Notes under the pieces: generated by a model
Databases searched by the model: none
Told to the model about the DNA's origin: nothing
What the model saw: the letters and a program-made list of their open reading frames with translations, nothing else
In this document: positions 1-9,829 of the stretch, piece after piece
Position numbering within the stretch: position 1 is the first letter of the stretch
How the letters are laid out: each line of letters opens with the position of its first letter
Translations under genes and position numbers: made by a program
From: Amoeboaphelidium protococcarum
Lineage: Eukaryota > Aphelidiomycota > Aphelidea
Assembly (NCBI GenBank): GCA_023515745.1
Contig: JALECJ010000004.1
Span: 1,240,001-1,304,000, forward strand
DNA: 64,000 bases
Direction: 5' to 3'

Positions 1-1
1 C

Positions 2-268
2 ATTTATCTGATTGAAAAAGCGGAGAGAAAGCGTATCATTGAGCAGAAGAGAGCATCCGCATTAAAGACTCTTGAAGGTGGTCGCTAGTCTGCTAATACT
101 ACTATTCAACCCAGCGCACCAGCTGAGGCTAAGAGAAAGTCCACCTAGCCCGGCAATGTGGCTCGTGTTAATGAGAGCGCTACTATTGTTGAACACGATG
201 GCGAAGATGCTTCCGCCGGTTATCTGATGGCAATTAACGAAATTAGAAGACCAGCTTCAACTAAATGA
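2..268 (+). CDS. C-terminal end of an unknown protein (5' truncated by window)
   Basis: An open frame enters from the left edge and ends on TGA at 266-268. About 88 residues are visible. The first part is strongly charged (IEKAERKRIIEQKRASALK), which suggests the end of a helical or coiled-coil region. The rest is an Ala/Ser/Thr-rich low-complexity tail. Two in-frame TAG codons are read as Gln. No domain is recognisable and the start lies outside the window, so no function is proposed. It converges on the FG-GAP gene, with about 90 AT-rich bases between the two stops. Confidence 0.6.
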
Positions 269-361
269 GAAACCAGTAAAATGATAAAATTTTTTTTATA
301 TAAAAACAAAAACATTTTTTGATACACAATCACATCAACTTCATCATCATCAATATCAAGA

Positions 362-2588
362 TCAATTGTCCAAAGTCTCTACGCTGCTACTCACAACTTC
401 GCCATTCTTGGTGTCTGCGGCGAGATTGTCCAAAGTACCGGCACGCGTATCAAGATCGCCAGCATTTGCAGATTTTTTAATGTCGGTATTTACTAACGCA
501 TCCTGTGATGTGAAATTAGAATCTTTTACTGCATTCTTGGCCTTCAACTCTTTCAGTAGCTACTACTTGTGTCTACGCTTCAGTAAAAACATTGCAACGG
601 GTACAATGAATAACAACGCAATAATGCCAGCAATTAAAGCGTATAGCCATTCTTTACTTGATGTACCCACATCTTGAGGAGTAATTACGGGTGTATCACT
701 CGGAGTGCTAGTAGGAGAGACGGTTGTGGTATTATCTTTCGGTATATCTACAGCCTATGGCATTAAATAAGTGTAAACGCAACCTTCGACTGGAGCGCCA
801 ACAACAATAAATTAACTGTTCAGATCAAATGCAAATCCAAAATGGTCAGCTAGAAAGGAAGTATAATTTTAACCACCATCTTCATCGCTAACACTTTGTA
901 CCAGTCGCCTACTTGGATTGCCTTTTCTCAACCCCACCAGCAGATCATAAAAATACGGCGACTAACTCTGACTCTAAGGGATCATAGACTAAGTGATATT
1001 ACTGAGCTCATAAGGAAACAGAACCTCATTCTGAGCACGACGATAGTACACATAGACATTACCGCGACCAAGTTACTGTTGAGCACCAGCAGCATTAGCA
1101 ACAACTAAAAAGCGACCATTTGGAGCAAATTTCATGGTTCTTCCAAATGATGATTACGTGCGTTAGGTAGGCTATCTAGATGGATTAAAAATTTCTTATC
1201 CAGCATTCCACTATAGACTAGAGCTAGCAGAATAAAACGTAAAAAGCTTTGAGGAGCGTCTTGGTGCGCCAATAGCAGTCAAAAATCTATCATATCTATG
1301 ATCAAACGCAGACGTGATCCCAAGACCAAACCAATCGTTACTTTAATCGAAATCTTGATCAAAAGAACTAAGTACCTGATCGGAACGCCAGAAAGAGCCA
1401 ATAGAATCGTCAAACTCGTACTGCATCACAATCCCGGCTCCATGCACAGTCTCAAAAGTGCCATCTTCTCTCTCAACTCTTAGATAAGAACAATTTCTAG
1501 CAGGACAAAGTTGACCAAAATTCTGCGGCGTGTCTTCAGATGGAATCACAAAATCTCTCATGAGCAAAGTCATGACTGGAATATTCAAAGTACTTTTATC
1601 TCTAACCAGGACATCAAAATCCAAACCAGACATTCCAAACGGAATAGAGCTTCGCGGACGAATTTACTACAGAAAATTAAATATACCATTATAAGGATTT
1701 ACAATACTACCGCCAAGCTGCTCTTTAGTTGGATCAAAATCTGGGCGAAGCAGACGGTAAACGTAGACTCCAGCGCGGGAAACGTCAGTGATTGCACCAG
1801 CAGGAAATGATCCACTCTCGACATTATCTTAGTACGGCTAAGCTGAATAGAAATTTGTACTTGCACCATCCCAGCCAGCATTGGCGGCAACAAATAGAAA
1901 AGTTCCCTCCACCGGCTCATACTTGAACATGACTTTAGATCCAAACTTATCCCAAAATCTAGACATTCCGTTCGGATTAGGAATCTCACCAACGTATGTA
2001 TAAGTTTCAGCATTATCAACTAAAATACGCTTATAAATTCTAACTGCGCCGGCATATTCGTTAAATTATAATTATATAGTCTTTTGAGTGGAGTAAGATC
2101 TACCGGGGACTCCGACAGCCAGCCACTGCCCATCCTCAGACAGACTAACACTGTATCCAAATAGAGAATAAGCCTGATTTGGATAAGTACCATTGTTTGT
2201 ATCTTAAACCATATTCACTGCTGTCCAGGTGACATTGGCAGGATATGAGGTGGGATCGCGAGTGGCATTCACACTGATATTTTTCAGATCAAGTGAAGGA
2301 GTTGAGTATATATGAACAGTAGCATCCCAAGGTTTACCAACAGCCTACACATACAAAATCTTACACTTCTAATTAATAAAAGTAAAAAACCCAAAATCAT
2401 ACCATGTAAGTATATCCATTACTAGATGCCTAACTGACAGAGATTGAGTACCCAAACATTCCACCGGGTCCAGTGTTCACCTGACCATCACAGATTGGTT
2501 GAGTAAGAGGGGAGTACACTGATGCAGACAAGACAGAAGTGATCTGACTCTGGCTCAGAAATAAAATAGCCAAAATAAGGTGCACCAT
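362..2588 (-). CDS. FG-GAP/beta-propeller type I membrane protein (integrin-alpha-like ectodomain)
   Basis: Predicted surface protein of 722 residues in two exons (2588-2403 and 2344-362) around a 58-nt GT-AG intron. It starts with a signal peptide (MVHLILAILFLSQSQI), followed by several FG-GAP-like repeats of the form FGYS..LSEDGQWLAVGVPG, FGSKVM.., FGLGI..AIGAPR, FGRTMKFAPNGRFLVVA and FGFAF..IVVGAP, which suggests a seven-bladed propeller. A Thr/Ser/Pro stalk precedes one membrane span (LYALIAGIIALLFIVPVAMF) and a basic stop-transfer KRRHK, then a cytoplasmic tail of about 70 residues. There are many N-glycosylation sequons. An upstream in-frame Met at 2684 exists, but the signal peptide fits 2588 better. 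An adhesion or sensing role is inference. It could be a fungal-type cell-surface propeller rather than a true integrin alpha, since no integrin-type cytoplasmic GFFKR motif is seen. Confidence 0.75.
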
Positions 2589-2987
2589 ATAAATATATTT
2601 AACGTTGAATGAAACAGCAGATAGGCAATAAATGATGTACACAGAGAAAAAGTAAAGAAAATCAAATGTGAAACAATTCAACAAATTGACGGCTTACTGA
2701 AACAGAGCGACCTTTCTATCGTCTTTACCGGGCTGGTAAACAGATATTCGGCAGACTCTGTTCAGGCTTTTGCTGGCGCTCGTTCGTTCGCTCTGTTGGC
2801 GGAAGGGAGAAGTGATAGAGAGAGATCAAAGATGTGCTTTCTGCACGATTCTCTCAATCAGCCGCTGTATCTCCTCTTTATGTCCTTCCCTTTTCATGGT
2901 AATAATTATTACGCGAAAAAATTTAAGTCGCTATTACTTTGTACATTTTAAACTGGGTTAAATACAGTAGAATAACAATCTTTTGCA

Positions 2988-4271
2988 ATGAATACAGATA
3001 ACGGATTGGATATCGTGATGGACAGTTTGGAGAAGATGGAGGAGGCAATCTGGGAGGTGGAGTCTGACGTTGACGCCAAAGACACTGTCCTCAAAAAGGC
3101 ATCTGACGCGTCGCCGAAAGATTAACTTTAGACTGGAAAAGAGACTGGCGGTTGGGGAGAAAAAGCACCTAAAGACACTCAGTGGGGTGGTGGTGACGTA
3201 AATATGGATCGTGATAGAGGAAGATCGCGCTCACCTACGCGTGAAGAGTAGAAGCCACTGTAATCAGGTACGGCCATTTTTGTTGGCAATCTACCATATA
3301 GGACTGACGAGAGAGATTTGAGGGAACGATTCTCTTAGTATGGTGAGATAGTTCATGCCGTGGTTCCTACAAATAGGGATGGTAGATCTAAAGGCTTTGG
3401 CGTTATTGAGTACAAAGATAGCAGTGCTGCTTCTGAGGCGATCAAGGCTATGCATGAGACTGATTTTATGGGTAGAAAGATTTTTGTCAGGGAAGATCTC
3501 GATAGTAAATCGCGTCCATCTGCAGGAAGATCTCGTGAAAGATATCCTGAGTCTAGGGATCGTCATCAATATGGGAATGGCGGCGGCGGTCGCTACGAGA
3601 GCTATGGTAAAAGCGGACATTTTGATGAGCGCGAGACTGATTATAATCGCGACAGTAAGATATTTAGATATGTTTAATTTTTCATATTGATAATCTTTCT
3701 ATGTGTAGGGCGCTCTGATTATGCTTATCCAAGTGAACAAAGGTATCCTGCTGATAGAGATTACTACGATAGATACGCTTACGGTGATTATCGAGGAGGA
3801 GAAAGAGCAGATTATTATCCACCACCGACATCGCGTTACGGCGACTATCCTCGAGACAGCTATTATACCGGTACCCGTGCAGTCGAAGATTATGGATCAC
3901 GTCGAAGCTCAGGCAAAAACACACTAATTGTGGAGAATCTGCCACATTAATTCAAATCTGGTGATCTTTGGGACTTGTTTGCCAGAACAGGCAAGTTGGT
4001 GCAGGCAGATATTGATCCGTCTTAAAGAGGCGATTCAAGGTCCGGTCGTATTGGCATTGTCGAGTACTAAAGAGAAAATGATATGAGACGTGCTTAGCGA
4101 GAAATTGATGGTCTTCAAGTACTTGGTTGCAAGCTCCGTGTTCAAATGGGAAGTGATAGAGGCGAAACTCGCCGCGATGAACGTCGTGATGACGATCGCG
4201 GATATTAAAGAGGATATGAAGGCCGTCGAAATGAATATCGTGATCATGACTATCGTGCCAGATCTCCTTGA
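2988..4271 (+). CDS. Two-RRM SR/hnRNP-like RNA-binding protein
   Basis: 409 residues in two exons (2988-3654 and 3709-4271) around a 54-nt intron (GTAAGA...GTAG) that splits a codon. The N-terminal 90 residues are acidic and then Gly/Trp-rich. RRM1 (about residues 95-165) shows RNP2 IFVGNLP and RNP1 SKGFGVIEY. A long Arg/Tyr/Gly/Asp-rich spacer follows. RRM2 (about 293-365) has LIVENLP as RNP2 and a weaker RNP1 (GRIGIVEY), like the second RRM of SR proteins and Npl3. The tail is RD-rich and ends in RARSP. A pre-mRNA splicing or mRNA export role is inferred from family resemblance; the exact orthologue is not assigned. TAA in LPH-Q-FKSGDLW and TAG in RFS-Q-YGEIV confirm the Gln reading inside both domains. 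Confidence 0.85.
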
Positions 4272-4472
4272 ATAATAACCATGTAATGAAACTAAATATA
4301 TATTGCATTCTTAATTTTAGGATCACTTTCGCAGCTTTTGCGCTTTGGATCTAATTGAATCTCAAGTCCCCTTGTCACGTTCTATCACGCACCGAGAGTT
4401 CACGGGATTCAATATAAGCACCCCGAATATCGTGTTTTCTATTTCCAAAGCTACCAATAATCAATAAGTAAT

Positions 4473-5399
4473 ATGCAGCATAAACGATAGAGTCTATATA
4501 TAGTGGTGGTTAGCTTGCTTGGTCTTCTTTCTTACGGTTTACCTTAGAGTGGCACCTCCGTTGGCAATTCAATTGGCAGTGTCAGAGTTGATCCTGGGTC
4601 ACATCTTGAGCTGAAAATTGGTAATTCAGAAAATAGCGGCACATCATACACGTTCACAGGCAATGAGACTGCACCATAATCTAGTGGCCCGTAGCAGGCC
4701 TTGGCTCAAGGTAGTTAGAATCCTTTACCTCCGCGGCCACCTGTCCCAGCTGCTCCGAGCTCTATATTCGTCCCAGGCGGTGGAGATGCAGGCGGTAAAA
4801 GTAATGGAGTATAGAATGTTACGGCTGGCAATAACTCTACAGTAACTAATCATATCGGCAACAGCGATTAAACTAACTAAAACGTTTAAAACACTGTACT
4901 CCCTCCCGCGTAGGCTCCTCCTGTGCACAAATCTGGAAGTAATATCACCATGCCCAACATTATGAACAATACTGGCTGCGTGGACACAACGCTCAATGCA
5001 TAGACATATAATAATGACACATAGGTGAAAAGTACAGAGTACTCTGTTGGCAATACCACCACTGGAGATAGCGCAAATATTACTAATAATGTCGGTACCA
5101 CCACGACTCATAACGCGAATAATATCACAGAGCATAATGTCTTCTACCAGAATATATCAGGCAATGCTCGAGATATGGCATCATTTATTGATCCACAATA
5201 TTAGCAGTCGCTGATAAGAGAGTTTTTATCGGCACTCACTGGAGTTTCGGGCTCAGTGTCATCATTGGTGATTAGATTTGGAAGTCCCGTTGGAAATTCG
5301 TACGCTGAGTAAACTAGCGCTGGCTCGCTATAATATTCTACTACATATGTTTATGGTATTATATACGCGCAGATATTAGCACTTCTAGTGTTGATATGA
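4473..5399 (+). CDS. Secreted Asn/Thr/Gly-rich surface protein, possibly GPI-anchored
   Basis: A single-exon protein of 308 residues. It begins with a clear signal peptide (MQHKRQSLYIVVVSLLGLLS). The body is low complexity, rich in Asn, Thr, Gly, Ser and Pro, with about ten N-x-S/T sequons and a Pro/Ala-rich hinge (PLPPRPPVPAAPSS). It has almost no Cys. The C-terminus ends abruptly in a hydrophobic run (YGIIYAQILALLVLI) with no cytoplasmic tail after a small-residue stretch, the layout of a GPI-attachment signal. GPI anchoring is inference, but the window also encodes PER1, which remodels GPI lipids. The start is the first Met after AT-rich leader sequence and gives the signal peptide. No homologue is recognised. 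Confidence 0.7.
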
Positions 5400-5641
5400 A
5401 TAGATGTTGCAAATAGAGATATTCAGTTTTTGAACTTTGATCCAGACGCGTTTCCTTTTGTATTAGCCTTTGAAACACTTCAGACACATGGCGCTGAAAC
5501 AGTAATGACACGCACGCGTAGTCGTTTCAACATCAGAAATTTCGTTTCAATTCTGAGATATCAAATGCACTACTGCCTAGTTTCATCTTCCATTTCCATT
5601 AAAATTATCTAATTTATTTCTTATCCAATTGAGTATAAAGT

Positions 5642-6708
5642 ATGGCCAACAATTATCAAAAGATTGAAAAGATTGGCGAAGGTATGATCCTCTGCTGATT
5701 CTTCTTTCAAAATTGACAAAAGTATTGTAGGAACTTATGGTGTCGTTTATAAGGCAAAGCATAAAAAGTCTGAAGAAATTGGTAAGTGATATCGTCTTCA
5801 AGACCTCCGAATTATTTGTATTATGTAGTGGCAATGAAAAAGATCAGACTTGAGGGGGAAGATGAAGGTGTGCCGTCCACTGCAATTCGTGAAATATCTT
5901 TGCTCAAAGAGCTGCAGCACAAGAACGTTGTCCGACTGCTGGACGTGATTCATGAGGAAAACAAGCTGTATCTGGTGTTTGAGTATCTACACCTGGATCT
6001 CAAAAAGTTTATGGATTCTGTAGTTGAGAGAACCGGCTAAGGCTTTACACCAGCTGCTGTTAGAGTAAGATTCACCCTTAAACTGAATATTCAACGATAG
6101 TTTATTACTTATCACTGTTAAGCGCCGTCGTGTAGTCTTACCTGAAACAGTTGATCGCGGGCATCTCTTATTGCCATTCTCATCGCATTTTACACCGAGA
6201 TCTGAAACCATAGAATCTGCTTATTGATACTGATGGCAATTTGAAACTTGCCGATTTTGGTTTGGCGCGTGCATTTGGAATTCCTCTAAGATCATACACA
6301 CATGAAGTGGTCACATTGTGGTACCGTGCTCCTGAGATTCTGCTGGGAAGCAAGCATTACTCAACCGCGGTTGATATTTGGAGTATTGGGTGTATCTACG
6401 CAGAAATGGTTATGATGTCTCCTCTGTTTCCAGGAGATTCTGAAATTGATGAGATATTTAGAATATTCAGAACGCTTGGTACTCCGACAGAAGAAAACTG
6501 GTAGGGAGTAGCTTAATTGCCCGACTACAAGCCAACGTTCCCCAAATGGTAAGCTCAGAAGCTGCGTTCTATTATCAAAGACGAGAATCTATGTGATCTT
6601 GGAATAGATCTGATGGAAAAGATGTTAAAGTATGATCCGGGACAGAGAATATCTGCTAAACAGGCTCTATGTCATGCCTACTTTACAGCTGATCTTGCGG
6701 AAGAATGA
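5642..6708 (+). CDS. CDK1: Cyclin-dependent kinase 1 (CDC2)
   Basis: 299 residues, the normal CDK1 length, in four exons (5642-5681, 5731-5781, 5829-6064, 6136-6708) with introns of 49, 47 and 71 nt. The Gly-rich loop [10 protein letters not shown], an intact PSTAIRE helix ([17 protein letters not shown]), the catalytic HRDLKPQN, DFG ([11 protein letters not shown]), T-loop ([12 protein letters not shown]) and the C-lobe ([10 protein letters not shown]) are all present. The invariant Gln of DLKPQN is a TAG codon, and TAG/TAA also supply Gln in NWQGVAQLPDY and PKWQAQ, which is strong evidence for the variant code. The kinase drives mitotic entry with cyclins and is the only CDK seen here. Intron positions were fixed by homology and GT-AG sites. 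Confidence 0.97.
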
Positions 6709-6880
6709 GTACAATTTGCGCGATTACCATGGCCACTTTAAGTAAGTTGTAGATCGTGAGCCTCATGACGAATAATTTAAGTTTTGCCTCTTTAAAATAA
6801 AAACTATCTATTTACTATCGTATTTAAACAGCATCCTTATTAATACACAGCATGGCGATTATACATCTAGTATCAGAAAA

Positions 6881-7489
6881 TCAGTCTCTTTCATTGCCAA
6901 CATTAGACTGCAAGTAATTGGTCATATTATTTCCAAGTGTTGCATAATTGTCTTATGCTTACGGTGCATTGCTTATAGATACAGAGCCAAGTTGAGCATT
7001 TGCTTCTTCCCGGGGAACGATATCAATAAGGAAATCGTAAACATCATTTTTACTGATTGCAGTGGCAATGTCAGACCTTTGCAAAGTTCTTCTCTTATTT
7101 TCTTCAGTGTGAATCCAGCTACGCATTGTAAGTTCCAATATGAAAATCTCACAGGCTTTGGCTAATAGAGCAGGTGCCTCTCCACTGATCATCATCTTCT
7201 ACTTGGTATCCTCTTCCGCTTTCATCACTTTCTTCACTCTAGCAAGGGGCAAAGTGTGACTCTTTGCAATAGCCTTAGGATCGGTGACTTGAATTTCATG
7301 CATCGTGTTCTACCAGAACTAATTAATTATGCTTAACTAAGATGGCTAATAGTAGCCAGCATGAGGATTTTGCACCAGTCCATGAGGCATACCAATCACT
7401 TGGTTCTAATCAAATCTCATCTGAGGCTGTTACAGCGGCATTTGAGGCATAAAATCCTTCTATTCTTACTAATCTTTACGGAAATTCAT
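6881..7489 (-). CDS. NFYC: Nuclear transcription factor Y subunit C (HAP5/NF-YC)
   Basis: 202 residues, one exon. The C-terminal two thirds form the H2A-like histone fold ([15 protein letters not shown]...[19 protein letters not shown], then [16 protein letters not shown]). Just before it lies the family motif FWQNTMHEIQ, in which the Gln is TAG. The N-terminus is short and Gln/Met/Pro-rich (MPQMPLQQPQM), with many Gln codons TAA or TAG. Starts further downstream (7390, 7303) would cut off the conserved FWQ segment, so 7489 was chosen. The protein should dimerise with NF-YB and join NF-YA to bind CCAAT boxes. A final Asn/Gln tail follows the fold. It lies tail-to-tail with CDK1. Confidence 0.95.
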
Positions 7490-7752
7490 AATTTAGTCTC
7501 GACTCTGATATAAAATATAGACTGAATATGTCAGATTAATAAGGAATTAATAAAACAAGATGTGGTCATGGTCAAGATGGCTGGAACAGCAGCTGTGAAA
7601 TCAATCAATCAAACAAACAAACATTCATATGATCGTTTTAGGCGACTAGCCACTGTATGCCTTCTTTCAGCAATATATTCTCTATTTAATGAAACCTATT
7701 GTATGTTAGTTTAGAAAAAATTGGATTTCAAAGATCATAGCAATTAGTCTAT

Positions 7753-9330
7753 TCAATTTAGGGAGCTAAATAAACGATGTTTCAATGCATCAACGGCACT
7801 CAGTATCTTGCCATCACATAAGAGCTACGTCAATTCCAAAAGTTCTGGTATTTTATCCACGGCATGCAGCCTTTCTAACATTAAATTTCCCACTTGCATT
7901 AGATCATGAAGAGGAATAAGCTTCTGACCCAATTCTGTAGCTGGATGAAAGTTCCAATTTACAAAAGTCGTCCCAGGCTTCCTAGAATGATCAAAATCAA
8001 TCAGCATCCAAAATCCATTCTCAACAGATGTAGGAACATATACAATGTTAGACCATCTTATATCCCCATGACACCATCCAAGTGAATGCCAAATGCTTAA
8101 AGCACGGAGAACAGAATGAATTGCCTCTACAAGTTCACCTAAATCCTTGGGTACAGTTTAAAATCCTAGAGGTCCCAGGTGAGCTCGAATCGACCTAGAG
8201 TAAACTTTCAAATTATGAACTCTGATCATATGCAAAGATTAGGCGTCGCCAGGAATGCTTCTAAGGCATTCATGAATTTCAGCAAGTCTCTGTAGATTTT
8301 CCAATGATAATCCAGAAGTCTTTTTCACAAGATCACAATCACCAAATTCAAGAACAACGCCATCAGATCTATTGACAGATTGGTATGCTTGAACAGAAAA
8401 GTATGCCCATTTTGGAGGCCAGTACTTTGAGAACAGCTCAAAAACACGCACTAAATTTACAGCTATCTTGAATATTTAAGCGCATTAGTCAATGATTCTC
8501 AAGTCCAACGTTTTACTAAGAGGAACTAGCTAATGAGCTTTGGTGATTGCGAAAAACTGAATTTAAGAGCCAGCAGTAGCAAAGCCAATAATGTACTCTA
8601 AAGATCCATAAGTCAAAACACTCCAACCACTAGACAATTTTTGGACCAATTCTTCTGTAGATGTTCTAATATTAGATAAAGCATTCTTATGCTCACCTTT
8701 CATAACCAAAAGATGATTATTCATGAATACCAAATAATCTGGTCTTTAAAGTCGCGTCGTAGGTTCCGTAATGTCTATCGAATATCTCTAGGTATCTATG
8801 TCGATTCCTCTACATTTGGACACGACTTTTAAAGGAATTGTAATTAACGTATCATAAACATAATGCCAACATTTTTCAGAGGCTGTAGCAGAAGGAAGTA
8901 GTTTATGCATAGTCATTATTGATCCACAAATATGCCCTAACTCGGAACAATACACGGCGTTAGCACAATGTTTATCATTAAATACCCCAGGTAAGACAAC
9001 GTTACTGCCGTCATATAGAGAAAATGGAAGAGGACTATTCAGTACGCTTTCTAAATTTTCTGCCCTGGGAAGAGACTCCAATACAGGCCACACATTTTTA
9101 CCAACGAGCTCAACAGCCGCAACATTATGGTAATCGAGCTGAGGTGAAAGATGGAGGTGGTTGTAAATGTTAATGCCAGTCGCAACACCCGCAATCTCTT
9201 TCCAGTGCGCCTCTGTGCGAGCCATCATATCTTCAAATGTCGTTATACCCTGCTCCAATTCATTGGCGATCGCATTGAGCTACTTCCTTTTCAACAACGC
9301 AAGCAATGAGTTTTCAGTTGGCGAAATCAT
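7753..9330 (-). CDS. PD-(D/E)xK-like nuclease fused to a degenerate protein kinase (crinkler-effector-like)
   Basis: One exon, 525 residues. The N-terminal 180 residues have no clear domain. Around residue 195 is RPDYLVF, followed about 15 residues later by G-E-H-K, a spacing like the metal-binding core of PD-(D/E)xK nucleases. The C-terminal half is kinase-like: catalytic loop CHGDIRWSNI (about 418-427) and metal motif DFDHS (about 444). No glycine-rich ATP loop is evident upstream, so the N-lobe is divergent. From memory, this nuclease plus kinase pairing is typical of crinkler (CRN)-type proteins of fungi, oomycetes and other protists. The usual CRN header is not obvious, and no signal peptide is seen. 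Codon use and Gln codons (including TAA in L-Q-RPD) match the neighbours. Biochemical activity is not established; a substrate or host role is inference. Confidence 0.65.
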
Positions 9331-9829
9331 ATTTGAGCTTTATGGAGAAAAATTTATGGAGGTCAATTATTGCATTCAAACTTCAACTAAAGTTCAAAGG
9401 CATGAAACAAGCCTAGCCCACTTCCATCAGAGTCGCGTAGTATCGCGTCATGATATACAGTAGAAAGACTAAATTACTCTGTGAATTGAATCTGATTTAC
9501 AAGATGAATTGCAATTCATTTTAAACAATGCCCAGCCTGTAATATTAATAACAAAGTACGTCATGACAATAGACCGGATCATGCATGATGAGCATGGGGC
9601 GGATCAAACAAACCGATTGTTTCAACTGAACGACGGGCGACCATTCAATTAAAGTCGGCCGGAGCAGTTGATGACTTGAAGTTTGAATTACCCACTCTCA
9701 CTTTCTTTGGTACATCTATTTCATCACTTTGTCATCTCCTTACTTATTGTTTGATATAATCTATCTACCAAGAGTCTGCTGTTAATTAATCGTATCATAT
9801 CATATATAAAATAGAAGATAGAAGGAGAA
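9331..9829. other. Intergenic, divergent promoter region
   Basis: About 500 bases between the start of the nuclease-kinase gene (minus) and the P4-ATPase start (plus). AT-rich toward the ATPase, with CATATCATATATAAAATAG just upstream of its Met as a possible TATA-like element. No coding or RNA gene recognised. Confidence 0.5.

Noticed and set aside
4318-4390. Sequence resembling the 5' stem of U2 snRNA (ATCACTTTCGCAGCTTTTGCG)
   Set aside because: The similarity is limited to one small hairpin. The branch-site recognition sequence GTAGTA and the Sm site are missing, and it lies in the leader of a surface-protein gene.
5430-5612. Open frame downstream of the secreted protein gene
   Set aside because: It lies between a clear TGA and the CDK1 start, has no conserved feature and no credible start or splice signal.
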